This document shows, piece by piece, positions 1-9,898 of a stretch of DNA of 64,000 nucleotides. The notes under the pieces are model-generated. The model did no database searches. It was not told the origin of the DNA and was given only the letters and a program-made list of their open reading frames with translations. How positions within the stretch are numbered: the first letter of the stretch is position 1; each line of letters starts with the position of its first letter. The stretch lies in assembly GCA_028533045.1 (NCBI GenBank), contig JAQQAP010000037.1, positions 124,001 through 188,000 of the forward strand. The letters run 5' to 3'. Made by a program: the position numbers and the translations under genes. The DNA comes from Spirochaetales bacterium. Lineage in GTDB: Bacteria; Spirochaetota; Spirochaetia; DSM-2461.

Positions 1-645
1 AATCATCCGGAAAAAGGCCTTCTCCCTCCCTCTCTTTTTATTCCTTTGGCCGAAGATATCGGATTGATCGGCCCCATTGGACGATGGGTTCTTGAAACGG
101 CCTGTTTTCAGAATAAAATGCTTCAAGAGCAGGGGTTTCCCCCTGTTAAAGTCGCTGTGAATCTCTCTATCAAGCAGTTTGCCGGAGGTGTTCTGACCGA
201 AATGGTCCGGGAAATTCTTGTGAATACCGGCTTGGAATCGCAATATTTGGAGTTGGAAATAACCGAGGGAATTGCCATGGGAGATTCCCTGGCTGTGCAA
301 AAAACTCTTCATGAGCTGAGTGATATGGGGATTACCATTTCCATCGACGACTTTGGGACCGAGTACTCCTCTTTGAGTCGTTTAAAGCAGATGCCTGTTG
401 ACCGAATTAAGATAGATAAGCAATTTGTTCAGGGAATCAATTTAAGTCAGAATGATGAATCCATTACAGGATTTATTGTGGATTTGTCAAAGAGTATGAA
501 TCTTAAGGTAATAGCCGAAGGGGTGGAGAATCCAGAACAGATGGCCTTTTTAGCGGATAAAGCCTGCGATGAGATACAGGGATTTTACTTTTACGAGCCC
601 CTCTCTTTTGAGGAACTGGGAGAGGTTTTCAGCAAAAACGACTAA
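1..645 (+). CDS. EAL-domain c-di-GMP phosphodiesterase, C-terminal part (5' end outside window)
   Basis: The frame is open from the first base, so the gene starts upstream of the window. The visible ~214 residues are the C-terminal two thirds of an EAL phosphodiesterase domain, which hydrolyses c-di-GMP to pGpG. Conserved family elements are present: FIPLAE near the start, NLSIKQF, EITEG (usually ELTES), DDFGTEYSSL (a Glu replaces the usual Gly), KIDKQFV, VIAEGVE and IQGFYF. The EAL motif itself and any N-terminal sensory or GGDEF domains lie outside. The acidic and lysine residues of the metal site that can be seen are intact, so activity is plausible. Its stop overlaps the stop of the convergent GGDEF-EAL gene by 4 bp. 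Confidence 0.9.
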   Translation, partial: NHPEKGLLPPSLFIPLAEDIGLIGPIGRWVLETACFQNKMLQEQGFPPVKVAVNLSIKQFAGGVLTEMVREILVNTGLESQYLELEITEGIAMGDSLAVQKTLHELSDMGITISIDDFGTEYSSLSRLKQMPVDRIKIDKQFVQGINLSQNDESITGFIVDLSKSMNLKVIAEGVENPEQMAFLADKACDEIQGFYFYEPLSFEELGEVFSKND

Positions 646-3600
646 TCTAATAGTATTTCGCCCGCTTCCCAAAGCTTGATAGCCTCTTCCATGGGCAGGG
701 GTTTGGAGTAATAGTAGCCCTGAATCAGCAGACGGCAATTTTGGCCTTTCAAATAGTCATTCTGTTCCTTAGTCTCAACGCCTTCCGCTACGATTTGCTT
801 ATCCAGGGATTGGGCCAGGGAAATCATTGTATCCAGGACAGTGCATTTTTCTTCCCCCTCCAATATGGCGTCAATGAAGGATTTGTCGATTTTTAATGTG
901 TCAAAGGGGAGACTCAGAAGATACTGGAGTGACGAATAGCCTGTCCCGAAGTCATCTATGGAAATGGTGAAGCCCTGTTGGGAGAGACGGCTGAGGCTGT
1001 CTATAACATCGTAGATTTTACTTACCGTAATACTTTCGGTCACTTCCAGGTCCAGTCGGGAGGGGGATATACCCTTGGATTCAACCATGTTAATGAGATT
1101 CCCTATGAAGTAGGGATCGGAGAACTGCCGGGCCGAAATATTTACGCCCACATGGAAGGATTCGAAGCCCCTCTTTTCCAACTCTTCTATAAAATCACAG
1201 GTTTTGTTAATCACAAAGTAGCCAAAATCGTTAATGAGTCCGTTTTCTTCAGCCAGGGGAATGAAGAGTCCCGGACTAATCCATTCTTCATGATTTTTAT
1301 GCCAGCGGATAAGTCCTTCAAAACCCTTTATACGGTTGTCAAAGGGGTCGACTTTGGGTTGATAGAAAACATCCAGTTCATCAAGAACCAGGGCTTGCTT
1401 TAACTGCATTTCAAGTTCGGAGTGGACCATAACGGCCTTGTCCAAATCGGAATTGAACAGGGTGTAGGAACCTCTTTTTTGGGTTTTCGTGCGTCTTAGG
1501 GCCGTTTCCGCTTTGGCGATAAGCTCCTTCTCCTCCCGACCGTCTATGGGGAAAAGGGAAAGGCCGATGCTCACGGACAGGTCCAGCGATTGTTGCCCTA
1601 GATTCAGAGGGCGGGAGACAGCTTCCCGAATCCTCTTTACCATGGGGACAATCTGAACCCTCTCGTCAAAACGGGGGGCCAATACGGCGAATTCATCACC
1701 GCCGAAACGGGAGACAATGTCTTCGGTCCTTAGCGCATTGTGTAGGCGCTTACTGAACTCTTCTATAATTTTGTCACCCGATATGAAACCGTAGGTATTG
1801 TTGATGTGTTTGAGACCGTCAATATTCAGCATCAATACGGCACAAATTTCACCGTTTCGTTCGGCCGATTTTAATTCAGTGCCAAGGATTTCAAGGAAAA
1901 AAGTGCGATTGGAAAAACCGGTAAGGCTATCGTAGCGAGACATCCATTCCAGCTCTTCCTCCTGTCTTTTTTTGTCGGAAATGTCGTGGCAAAGCCCGAT
2001 TATTTTACTTTCCCCCGAGAGTGTGGGATCATTAAAGAGGGAAAGACTCATCCATAGGGTGAATAATTCTCCCGATTTGCGCCGTCCCCGGATTTCGCCG
2101 GTCCAGTTCATTTTCGATTGGAGGGAGAGGCTTATCTCATGTAATAGTTCTTCCGTGAGGTATTCGGAGAGAAGTGCTTTGTAGGATTTTCCTATGATCT
2201 CATCCCGGGTGTAGCCGCTAATATGGCAAAAACTCTTATTTACCCGTTCCATTACCCTGTTTTCTCCATAGCTGTAGATGAAGATGGCCTCCAGGGAGTC
2301 TTCAAACATCCGGTCCCAGAGACTCTGGAGGTAAACATACTCCTTTTCCGCCTGTTTTTGGCCGGAAAGATCACGTATGGCCGCGACACGAACGGGTTGG
2401 CCCTTGTAAAGAATCCTTCTTATACGGAGTTCAATAGGAATGATGCGACCTTCTTTGGTTAGAGCCGTTCCTTCATAGGGGGTAAAATCTTGGGCGCTTA
2501 TTTTGTCCTTTACTATCTGAGCCGTTTCACGGGACATGACTTTATCGATGAATTCCTTTCCGATTATTTCTTCAGCAGAATAGCCGAATATTTGGGAAAA
2601 CATTTTGTTTATTTGTATGGCCTTTCCCTGGTCGTGAATGATAATTCCTTCCCAGGTGGCGTCAGCCAGTTCCCGCAGGGTCGATTCGGCTTGACTCCTT
2701 TTCTTGATATTAAATATGGAAACTATCAGGGCCAGGGAGAGGGTCGTGAGTATTGTGACAATTGCCCAGAATTCCCAATGGTACTCTTCGTAAAAAGTAT
2801 AGGTTTTGTTTATAATAAAACTATCCGGGGGAAGATCTTTTTCCTTGATTCCAAACCTTTCCAGTTCGGGAAAATTGAAGATAAAACGGTTCAATTCATC
2901 GGAAACAATGGGGATTCGGGAGGCCGATTCACCACCCAGAATCCGAAGTCCTATGCGGGCGATAGCCTCACCGTGAATCTTTCCGCTGATAACCTTTCCG
3001 CCGACTACCCCGTCTTGTATATTAAAGTCCACAAGAGTATAAATAGGTACTTTGGCACTCAGGGCAATCTGTTCGGCCATCTCTTCGTAGCTGGAGGTTA
3101 GTCCGTTACTGTCGGAGTAATAGACCCCGTGAAGAATAAGAGTCCCTTCAGGCAGAGAGGCCACTTTTTTCAGTAGTTCCGAAAGAGGAATGTTTTCGGA
3201 AAAGACCGGTTTTACCCGATCGGTCAATAGAAAAAGGTCCGACTTAATTTGTTCATTCCAGGCTCTCCCCGAATTCATATAGTCGTTTATAACATATATT
3301 TCTTTTGTTTCCGGGTGAAGTTTGAGCATTAATTCCACCGTGTCCAGGACCGAAGGTATTTCGCTGATCCCGGTGAAGTTATCGTGATCCTTAAGGAGGG
3401 CGTGGCTAAAGCTGTTTACTCCGCAGAAAACCACAGGCACCCCGGGGAAAAGTTCTTCCTGATAGAGGCGTAAAAAATCAAAGGCGTTATTATCGGAACA
3501 GAGAATGAGGGACAGGTTGTAATTACGGTATTTTTTCTCCAGGTAGTCCCGGAAGAAAATGAAGTGATCCTTTGTGGGAAATTCCTTGGTATCCATCGCT

Positions 3601-3800
3601 TCGCTGTAGAGGGTGATGTCCCTCTTATCCGGTTCAAGAACTTCTTCTATCCCTTGCAGGATGTCTTCGGTCCAGTCCATACGGAAGTCGTAGGAGTTTA
3701 GATAGAGCACTCTTACATCACTGTTCTTGGGTTGAGCTCCCAAAGAAAGAAGAGGGAGCAGAAGTAATAGATGAATGAGGCTCATTTTGGGCAAAGGCAT
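642..3800 (-). CDS. ABC-substrate-binding-like sensor / PAS-PAS-GGDEF-EAL c-di-GMP protein
   Basis: A 1052-residue membrane sensor that could both make and break c-di-GMP. A signal peptide (residues 1-22) is followed by a periplasmic ABC sugar/Trp-type substrate-binding-like domain (about 25-335), one membrane helix (about 343-366), two PAS domains (about 375-490 and 495-615), a GGDEF domain with intact GGDEF near residue 697, and an EAL domain with EGL in place of EAL near 827. DDFGTGYSSL, KIDKSFI and AEGVET are intact in the EAL part, so both catalytic domains look competent. The periplasmic module suggests ligand sensing; the ligand is unknown. The -10 box lies only 6 nt upstream of the ATG, so the mRNA is probably leaderless. 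Confidence 0.9.
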   Translation of the reverse strand: MPLPKMSLIHLLLLLPLLSLGAQPKNSDVRVLYLNSYDFRMDWTEDILQGIEEVLEPDKRDITLYSEAMDTKEFPTKDHFIFFRDYLEKKYRNYNLSLILCSDNNAFDFLRLYQEELFPGVPVVFCGVNSFSHALLKDHDNFTGISEIPSVLDTVELMLKLHPETKEIYVINDYMNSGRAWNEQIKSDLFLLTDRVKPVFSENIPLSELLKKVASLPEGTLILHGVYYSDSNGLTSSYEEMAEQIALSAKVPIYTLVDFNIQDGVVGGKVISGKIHGEAIARIGLRILGGESASRIPIVSDELNRFIFNFPELERFGIKEKDLPPDSFIINKTYTFYEEYHWEFWAIVTILTTLSLALIVSIFNIKKRSQAESTLRELADATWEGIIIHDQGKAIQINKMFSQIFGYSAEEIIGKEFIDKVMSRETAQIVKDKISAQDFTPYEGTALTKEGRIIPIELRIRRILYKGQPVRVAAIRDLSGQKQAEKEYVYLQSLWDRMFEDSLEAIFIYSYGENRVMERVNKSFCHISGYTRDEIIGKSYKALLSEYLTEELLHEISLSLQSKMNWTGEIRGRRKSGELFTLWMSLSLFNDPTLSGESKIIGLCHDISDKKRQEEELEWMSRYDSLTGFSNRTFFLEILGTELKSAERNGEICAVLMLNIDGLKHINNTYGFISGDKIIEEFSKRLHNALRTEDIVSRFGGDEFAVLAPRFDERVQIVPMVKRIREAVSRPLNLGQQSLDLSVSIGLSLFPIDGREEKELIAKAETALRRTKTQKRGSYTLFNSDLDKAVMVHSELEMQLKQALVLDELDVFYQPKVDPFDNRIKGFEGLIRWHKNHEEWISPGLFIPLAEENGLINDFGYFVINKTCDFIEELEKRGFESFHVGVNISARQFSDPYFIGNLINMVESKGISPSRLDLEVTESITVSKIYDVIDSLSRLSQQGFTISIDDFGTGYSSLQYLLSLPFDTLKIDKSFIDAILEGEEKCTVLDTMISLAQSLDKQIVAEGVETKEQNDYLKGQNCRLLIQGYYYSKPLPMEEAIKLWEAGEILLD

Positions 3801-3806
3801 AGTTTA

Positions 3807-3834
3807 ATTATACATGCCCTAATTTTTAAATCAA
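3807..3834 (-). promoter_or_regulatory. Leaderless-type promoter of the GGDEF-EAL gene
   Basis: On the minus strand a perfect TATAAT (3807-3812) lies 6 nt before the ATG at 3800. TTGATT (3829-3834) lies 16 nt upstream of it as the -35 box. There is no Shine-Dalgarno sequence between the -10 box and the start. The predicted transcript would begin at or within about a base of the start codon. Confidence 0.6.
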
Positions 3835-3854
3835 CGAAATTATAGAAACTTCGA

Positions 3855-3894
3855 TGAAACCGCTTTCACAAAGTTATTTCTTGCCATGTATAAA
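3855..3894 (+). promoter_or_regulatory. GH9 promoter with LacI-family operator over the -35 box
   Basis: TGAAACCGCTTTCA (3855-3868) is a near-perfect palindrome around a central CG, the form of LacI/GalR/cre operators (TGAAANCGNTTTCA). A -35 candidate TTCACA (3865-3870) overlaps its right half, and TATAAA (3889-3894) follows after 18 nt. A LacI-family gene lies just downstream of the GH9 gene, so repression by that protein is the natural reading. The divergent GGDEF-EAL promoter is only about 20 bp away and could be affected as well. Confidence 0.65.
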
Positions 3895-3928
3895 AAGCGG
3901 GGGTTTAATGGAATAAAGGAGTTTTTTT

Positions 3929-6436
3929 ATGAAGAAAATGGTCCCCCTGTTGGTTATGGTCCTGTTTTTATTTGGCTGCGGCAGCAGTCCGGAGAAGGAA
4001 ATAACTGTCTCATATGAGATTTGTCCACCGGAGATTTCCGGCCATGTTCTCTATATACCTTTTCCCCGGGATATTGAGGTAGACGGGGACTTGAGTGATT
4101 GGGAAGGCCTCCCGGTTACTGTTGTAGACAGGGGGCCCAAGCTCATTCCGGGCGGTCAGTTCAGTTTTTCCACAGCCGCCAAGGGAAATACTCTTTATGT
4201 CTATATGCTTGCTGTGGATCCCAACATTGTCACCGGCAAGCATGGAAGTGACTACTGGAATGAAGACTCTATGGAAGTATATTTTAATTTTTCCGACGAT
4301 GTTTTTGCCACAGGATATGGAGAGGGTATATATCAGATTAACATCAATCCCGGAGATAGGGGCAATAGTGATCCAAAGGAGTTAACCCTCACAGGATCAA
4401 ATAGTTCCCAGGCCGATGTTTCGGGCTACGTTTTTGAAACAGAAGAGGGCTGGGGCTTCGAGATAGCCGTAACCATGCCCTTTGAAGTGGGCCATGGCAA
4501 GGAAATCGGCTTCCAGGCCCATCTGAACGGAGCCTCCTTGAAGGACCGGAATCAGAAACTCATATGGTCCCGGAACGATGTAAAGGACAACTCCTATGAA
4601 AATCCCCGACTTTTTGGTCAGGCCCTGTTTTTTGAAATTGGCGCCACCACTCTGCCTCCCTATTCAATGTTTGAAGAAGAGATCCCCGAAGCTTTTATTG
4701 CAGTAAATCAGGCGGGATATTATCTAAATAGAAATAAAAAAGCCGTTCTTCCCTTGGAAGAGGAGAAGCGTTCTTACTCTTGGACTCTTATAGACGAAGA
4801 GTCGGGGAAGAGTGTTTTTAATGGAAAGACCGCTGCAGCCTATCTGGATAAAGCCTCAGGAGACTATATTAACGAGATAGATTTTAGTGATTTTAAAGAA
4901 CCGGGACGATACTACTTGCTTATTCCGGCACTTAAAGTAAAAAGTGTCCCCTTTACCATAGGTGATGATATTTACGGTAATCTTCCCGTAGATAGTATGG
5001 CCTATTTTTATCGCAACAGATCGGGAACCCCTATAGAAGCCCAATACGCCGGCGGTGAGGAGTACGCCCGCGGCCCCGGACATCTTTCGGACAGTGAAGT
5101 GACCGGTTACAAAGGCCGGGATGGGCAGGGACAATCCTGGGTGGGAACAGAATACACCCTTGACGCATCGAAAGGCTGGTATGATGCGGGTGATGTGGGA
5201 AAATACGTGGTTAACGGGGGAATTGCCGCCTGGACCCTTATGAATACGGCGGACATACTTCCCGGCTACTATGGCGACGGTTCCCTTTCCCTTCCGGAAG
5301 GAAATAACGGCGCCCCCGATGTGCTTGACGAGGCACGTTGGGAAATGGAGTTTCTCCTGGGAATGCAGGTCCCCGAGGGGTATAAAAAAGCCGGCATGGT
5401 TCACCACAAGCTCCATGACGTCCATTGGGGCCCCATCCCCTGGCTTCCCCCTGCGGAATATGATAACGATAACGATCACAGCAATCCCAACGGTGGGCGC
5501 TATCTCATGCCTCCCAGTACGGCTGCTACTCTCAATCTTGCCGCAACAGCAGCTCAGAGTAGTCGTTTATGGGCTGATTATGATGCTGATTTTTCCTCCC
5601 GTTGCCTCGATGCTGCGGAGAAAGCCTGGAAGGCCTCCCGGGAGAATCCTCTCTTCCTTTATGGAAATATCCCCGGAGAAGGGGGGGGGAATTATGATGA
5701 CAGCAATGTGGACGACGAGTATTTCTGGGCAGCCGCAGAGCTATATGCTGCAACGGGAAAAGAGGTTTATCTTGATTTTCTCAAGGCTTCCGTCTACTGG
5801 AACCAGACCAGGGAATTCAGTAAAACCGGTCCCTCTTCCATTTGGTGGGGTGGAACAGCTGCTTTGGGACGGATTACATTGGCCATGGTTGAGACCGACT
5901 TATCCGATGAGGATAGAAAGCACTTTCGCGACCAGATTATAGCTCAAGCCGACTATTACCTGAGTTTAACAGAAGAAGGCTACGGTCCTTCCTTGCCGGT
6001 AACAGGTTATGTTTGGGGTTCTAACTCCAACATGCTAAACAACAGCATACTCATAGCTTGTGCCCACCGATTTACCGGGGATGACAAGTACATGACCGGT
6101 TTAATCAGTGCCCTTGATTATCTTATGGGAATGAACGGTTTAAATTTCAGTTTCGTTTCCGGATACGGAACCAACTCACTTTCCCATCCGCTCCATCACT
6201 TCTGGGCGGATCAGCCTCATAAGGGCTTTCCCAAGGTCCCCGCCGGAGTTGTAGCGGGCGGGCCGAATGAAAATCCCTCCGATCCTACGGCCCAGGCACC
6301 GGAAGTAACATCACGGGGTATATCGAAGCGTTATGTAGACAGTTCGAAATCCTGGTCTACCAATGAGGTAGCCATTAACTGGAACTCCCCTCTGGCATGG
6401 ATTTCCGCCTATGTGGACTCGGAAATAGGAAAATAG
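3929..6436 (+). CDS. GH9 cellulase-type lipoprotein with CBM9-like domain
   Basis: An 835-residue secreted glycoside hydrolase, probably tethered to the cell surface or periplasmic face. The signal peptide ends in a lipobox (FLFGC, lipidated Cys17). A CBM9-like domain (about 35-215; VDGDLSDW, DYWNEDSMEVY) is followed by a CelD N-terminal Ig-like domain (about 255-340) and a GH9 catalytic domain (about 345-830). Catalytic signatures are WYDAGDVGKYV near residue 417 (nucleophilic-water Asp pair) and TNEVAINWNSPLAW near 812 (acid Glu). A good SD (AAGGAG) precedes the ATG. GH9 enzymes are mostly endo-beta-glucanases, with some exo-glucosaminidases; the exact substrate cannot be read from sequence. 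It probably forms an operon with the LacI-type regulator 40 bp downstream. Confidence 0.9.
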   Translation: MKKMVPLLVMVLFLFGCGSSPEKEITVSYEICPPEISGHVLYIPFPRDIEVDGDLSDWEGLPVTVVDRGPKLIPGGQFSFSTAAKGNTLYVYMLAVDPNIVTGKHGSDYWNEDSMEVYFNFSDDVFATGYGEGIYQININPGDRGNSDPKELTLTGSNSSQADVSGYVFETEEGWGFEIAVTMPFEVGHGKEIGFQAHLNGASLKDRNQKLIWSRNDVKDNSYENPRLFGQALFFEIGATTLPPYSMFEEEIPEAFIAVNQAGYYLNRNKKAVLPLEEEKRSYSWTLIDEESGKSVFNGKTAAAYLDKASGDYINEIDFSDFKEPGRYYLLIPALKVKSVPFTIGDDIYGNLPVDSMAYFYRNRSGTPIEAQYAGGEEYARGPGHLSDSEVTGYKGRDGQGQSWVGTEYTLDASKGWYDAGDVGKYVVNGGIAAWTLMNTADILPGYYGDGSLSLPEGNNGAPDVLDEARWEMEFLLGMQVPEGYKKAGMVHHKLHDVHWGPIPWLPPAEYDNDNDHSNPNGGRYLMPPSTAATLNLAATAAQSSRLWADYDADFSSRCLDAAEKAWKASRENPLFLYGNIPGEGGGNYDDSNVDDEYFWAAAELYAATGKEVYLDFLKASVYWNQTREFSKTGPSSIWWGGTAALGRITLAMVETDLSDEDRKHFRDQIIAQADYYLSLTEEGYGPSLPVTGYVWGSNSNMLNNSILIACAHRFTGDDKYMTGLISALDYLMGMNGLNFSFVSGYGTNSLSHPLHHFWADQPHKGFPKVPAGVVAGGPNENPSDPTAQAPEVTSRGISKRYVDSSKSWSTNEVAINWNSPLAWISAYVDSEIGK

Positions 6437-6476
6437 ACTTCCTTGACCTGCCCGGAAGGGAGACGTACAATGGGGC

Positions 6477-7532
6477 ATGAGTTTTCACAAAGACCGGGTC
6501 ACCATTTACGACGTCGCCCGCCGGGCAGGTGTTTCACCGGCTACCGTATCACGGGTTATCAATAAACGGGGCAATGTTAGGCCCGATACGGAAAAAAAGG
6601 TTCTTACCGCTGTTAAGGAGTCCCGTTTCTCTCCCAACCAAATAGCCAGGACTCTTCCTATGAGAACATCCCGGACCATAGGTCTTGTGGCAGAATCGCT
6701 CTACACTCCCTATTTCTCCCGCTTTGCCCATGAGCTGGACTGTGCCTGCGCAGCCCGGGGCTATGCTTTAATCATAGGGCTTACCGGGAGCGATGAGGCC
6801 GATTCCCGGAGGGAACAGCAGGTTCTGGCGGATTTTGTAAAGAGACAGGTGGATGGATTTGTCATTCTGGGAGGAAGAAGCAATTTTTCCAAGGTGAGTA
6901 CTTCTTTCAAAAGGGATGTGGAAGAGATTGGATCGCAACTTCCTCTTGTATTTGTTAATTGCGGTTATGGTTTTGATGACTGCTCCCATGTGGGGACCGA
7001 TGAGTCGGAAGCTTTTGGTCAGGTTATGGATCACCTGCTGGAACGGGGTCACAGGCGTATTGCCCTGATTAGCGGGACTGCCGGAAAATGGACCAATGAC
7101 AAAAAGATTGCCGCCTATCGGAAGAAAATGGAAGAGGCGGGGGGGCTCTATTCCCCTGGTCTCATCCGTCAGGGAATTCATACTGTGGAGAGTGGGAAGA
7201 AAAGTGCTCAAGCTCTTTTGGAAGAGGATCGGTCCATCACGGCTTTGGCATGTACTAACGACATTCTGGCTATTGGAGCTCTACAGGGAGTCACTTCTTT
7301 GGGACTTTCCGTACCGGAAGATATATCGGTCACCGGCTTTGATGATATAGAACCAGCGAGCTACCTCACTCCCGGGATCACTACTTTTGCCCAGGATTAT
7401 GCCGCTTTGGCCCATGAATCCTTGGGAATTATTCTGGACAGGGCAGAGGGAGACACAGCTCCCCGTCATATTAGTCTGGAAGGTCGATTGACCCTCCGTA
7501 ATTCAACAGGTTTTATAAGATCCGATTCTTAA
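6477..7532 (+). CDS. LacI/GalR-family transcriptional regulator
   Basis: This 351-residue protein has a LacI helix-turn-helix at residues 8-55 ([19 protein letters not shown]) with the hinge-helix region, followed by a type I periplasmic-binding-protein fold for an effector sugar ([37 protein letters not shown]). It follows the GH9 gene by 40 bp in the same direction, and a LacI-type palindrome sits over the GH9 promoter, so control of that gene and of itself by a beta-glucan-derived sugar is inferred. The SD is weak, so translation may be coupled to the gene upstream. Its stop overlaps the convergent panD stop by 4 bp. Confidence 0.92.
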   Translation: MSFHKDRVTIYDVARRAGVSPATVSRVINKRGNVRPDTEKKVLTAVKESRFSPNQIARTLPMRTSRTIGLVAESLYTPYFSRFAHELDCACAARGYALIIGLTGSDEADSRREQQVLADFVKRQVDGFVILGGRSNFSKVSTSFKRDVEEIGSQLPLVFVNCGYGFDDCSHVGTDESEAFGQVMDHLLERGHRRIALISGTAGKWTNDKKIAAYRKKMEEAGGLYSPGLIRQGIHTVESGKKSAQALLEEDRSITALACTNDILAIGALQGVTSLGLSVPEDISVTGFDDIEPASYLTPGITTFAQDYAALAHESLGIILDRAEGDTAPRHISLEGRLTLRNSTGFIRSDS

Positions 7533-7885
7533 GAAAGGGGCGCTTTTTCTATTGTGTTGTTTTTTCCTAAAAGAACTACCCATGGCTTCCATTGTTCCGC
7601 TTCTTCACGGGACATGCGGGCATAGGAGACAATTATCACCCGGTCTCCTATGCAGGCTTTGCGGGCGGCAGCTCCATTCAGGCATACTTCTCCCCGGCCG
7701 CCTTTGATGACGTAGGTCGTGAATCTCTCTCCGTTATTCAAGTTAAGAATATCCACTTTTTCATTTGGCAATAACCCGGCACTTTGAGAGAGGACAGGAT
7801 CAATAGAGACGGAACCTTCATATTCCAGATTGGCGTCGGTTACTGTTGCCCTATGTAATTTTGATTTTAACATTTCTATTTGCAT
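7529..7885 (-). CDS. panD: Aspartate 1-decarboxylase
   Basis: This 118-residue proenzyme makes beta-alanine from L-aspartate for pantothenate synthesis. The self-cleavage site is YEGSVS, where Gly24-Ser25 yields the pyruvoyl Ser25. [16 protein letters not shown] near the N-terminus and [19 protein letters not shown] further on are typical of the family, and the length is normal. It is the last gene of the CoA operon, overlapping coaX by 10 bp. The 3' end overlaps the convergent lacI-type gene. Confidence 0.96.
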   Translation of the reverse strand: MQIEMLKSKLHRATVTDANLEYEGSVSIDPVLSQSAGLLPNEKVDILNLNNGERFTTYVIKGGRGEVCLNGAAARKACIGDRVIIVSYARMSREEAEQWKPWVVLLGKNNTIEKAPLS

Positions 7886-8664
7886 TTTTCGTTTCTCCTG
7901 TTCATGGTCCCTATCCGATAGATCCCCTTGAATATCAGCTCAGGTATAATGTGATCGAACAATTCTTCCCCCTGGAAGAGAGAGGAAAATCCTCCGGTGC
8001 CGATTATCAAGGGAGAGGTCTTAAAAAAGTGTTCCTTGCTCATTCTTATGACCCCCTCTTTTACAGCTCCCAGTTGCATAAGGTATATACCGGAACAAAG
8101 GGCTTCTTCCGTATTTCTCCCGCAGTAACGGGCGGGCTTCTTAATTTGAATACCGGGAAGGCGAGCGGTATTTTTTCTTAAGGACTCTTGAGCCGTATTA
8201 AAGCCGGGAAGGATAACTCCTCCTAAAAAATCTCCCTTGTCATTGACGCAATCCACTGTAGTGGCCGTTCCAAAGTCGGCAACTATTAAATTTTCCCCGG
8301 GAAAACATTCCTTCGCTCCAGCTGCAGCGGCAATTCGGTCCGGCCCGAGTTTTTCCCGGTTTTCCACCATTAAATTCAAACCGGTTTCCATAGTCCCATC
8401 CAGAAAAAACGGAACGACTCCCAGAAAATTGAGGCACCCTTCATAAAGGCATGAATGGAGAGCGGGTACAACGGAAGAACAGCTGACAGAATTTATTTCA
8501 GCCGGTTCAATCCTGTTCTTTCGAAAGTTTTTTTCAAGGAAGAGTCTCAGGTCCCGGGAATTGTTTATATCCCCTGTAGGACAAGAAAACTGGCATAGAG
8601 AAACATTATCCCGAAAGAGAGATCCGGAAAGGCGGGTATTGCCCACATCCAAAAGCATCATCAT
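7876..8664 (-). CDS. coaX: Type III pantothenate kinase
   Basis: This 262-residue protein phosphorylates pantothenate, the first committed step from pantothenate to CoA. Family motifs seen are [12 protein letters not shown] (phosphate-binding loop), [11 protein letters not shown] (pantothenate site), [11 protein letters not shown] and GGVILPG. Type III kinases are not inhibited by CoA and typically need a monovalent cation. The gene starts 1 bp after the coaBC stop and overlaps panD by 10 bp, so translational coupling is likely. No type I or II pantothenate kinase is seen in the window. Confidence 0.95.
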   Translation of the reverse strand: MMMLLDVGNTRLSGSLFRDNVSLCQFSCPTGDINNSRDLRLFLEKNFRKNRIEPAEINSVSCSSVVPALHSCLYEGCLNFLGVVPFFLDGTMETGLNLMVENREKLGPDRIAAAAGAKECFPGENLIVADFGTATTVDCVNDKGDFLGGVILPGFNTAQESLRKNTARLPGIQIKKPARYCGRNTEEALCSGIYLMQLGAVKEGVIRMSKEHFFKTSPLIIGTGGFSSLFQGEELFDHIIPELIFKGIYRIGTMNRRNEKCK

Positions 8665-8665
8665 C

Positions 8666-9898
8666 TTAGTTGTTTCCGCTCCAGACGTCTAAAACCGCTT
8701 TGGATAAATCCGCCTTCGTTCTGCCCGTTTTTGTTGTACCATCCCGTGAGATAAGTTTAAAAAGGTGTTTCTCTCCCTCTATTTCATTCAGGTCATTGGC
8801 CAGGACATAGTCGACTATTTCGTGATTGAACAATCGTGTCACTCCTTCCTGTCTAACCGATTCGGTCTTACTTTTTGTTAATTTAAAGGCTACAGTCCTT
8901 ATCCCACTGTAATGGGGTGACAGTTTATCCAGCAATTTTCCGTTTTTCTTTAAATAAAGAATCGGGGCCTCTGTAGAGGAGAGTTTCCCCTTCTTTTCGG
9001 TGGAATCTTCCCCGTTTATGCTTATTTTATCCACGGAGAAGTCGCTGACTGCTGCGGCCATAATAAGACCGTCCGGTTTATTCTCCATAGCTATAAACAG
9101 TTTTTTTTGCAGATCCTCATAGTCGGTAAATCTTACAATCGAAAGATTGTCTTGCGCCTTTGGAATTCGGGCTCTTTTAGAGGCCAGAAGCTTAACCGAC
9201 GCCCCTCGTGAAAGAGCTTCTTCTGCCAGAACCGTCCCGGTTTGGCCACTGGAAAAATTACTGAGACATCTAACCCCGTCTACCGCTTCTTCACATCCCC
9301 CCGATGTAATAATGAGAGTCTTTCCTGCCAGATCCCGGTCCGCCTCCCTTCGAAAAAGGCCTTCTATCTCTTTTAAGGTATCCTCCGGTTCCCAAAGGCG
9401 TCCCTTGCCCCGGGTCCCGCAAGCCATAAGTCCCTCGCCGGTAGGAAGGATTCGGCAGCCCCAACGGGTAAGCTTTTCAAGCGATTCCTGTACGGCCCGA
9501 TGGGAGAACATTTCCGAATTCATTGCCGGAGCGATCCAGACCGGTTTATGAAAGTTGTTCGCCAGAAAAAGGCCTCCAAAGAGATCATCCGCCATTCCCC
9601 CGGCTAATCTGTTAATGGTGTTGGCCGACGCGGGATAAACGAGAAGCAGGTCAGCCCAGTTTTGGGCCAGAGTGATGTGAGGGACAAAGTCAGGCTTTCC
9701 TTCCCAAAGAGAATCGTAAACTCCTTCTCCTGTCAGGCCTTCAAAGGTTGTTTTTCCCACAAAACGTTTTCCCCCGTCACTCAGACTAACCCGGACCTGG
9801 GCTCCTCTTTTTTTAAGGGACGAAACAAGTGAACAGGCTTTGTAAGCAGAGATAGATCCGCTCACGTGGATTAGTATATTCTTATCTAAGAGGGACAT
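8666..9898 (-). CDS. coaBC: Bifunctional phosphopantothenoylcysteine decarboxylase / phosphopantothenate-cysteine ligase
   Basis: This 410-residue fusion converts 4'-phosphopantothenate and cysteine to 4'-phosphopantetheine. The N-terminal CoaC flavoprotein half (about 1-180) shows PAMNSEMF and the clamp cysteine in CGTRGKGRL. The C-terminal CoaB half (about 190-405) shows TSGGCEEAVDGVRCLSNFSS and MAAAVSDF. The CoaB substrate loop is divergent (TSGGCE where most have TAGGTRE), but the overall order and spacing are conserved. It overlaps panC by 17 bp and lies 1 bp from coaX. Confidence 0.95.
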   Translation of the reverse strand: MSLLDKNILIHVSGSISAYKACSLVSSLKKRGAQVRVSLSDGGKRFVGKTTFEGLTGEGVYDSLWEGKPDFVPHITLAQNWADLLLVYPASANTINRLAGGMADDLFGGLFLANNFHKPVWIAPAMNSEMFSHRAVQESLEKLTRWGCRILPTGEGLMACGTRGKGRLWEPEDTLKEIEGLFRREADRDLAGKTLIITSGGCEEAVDGVRCLSNFSSGQTGTVLAEEALSRGASVKLLASKRARIPKAQDNLSIVRFTDYEDLQKKLFIAMENKPDGLIMAAAVSDFSVDKISINGEDSTEKKGKLSSTEAPILYLKKNGKLLDKLSPHYSGIRTVAFKLTKSKTESVRQEGVTRLFNHEIVDYVLANDLNEIEGEKHLFKLISRDGTTKTGRTKADLSKAVLDVWSGNN

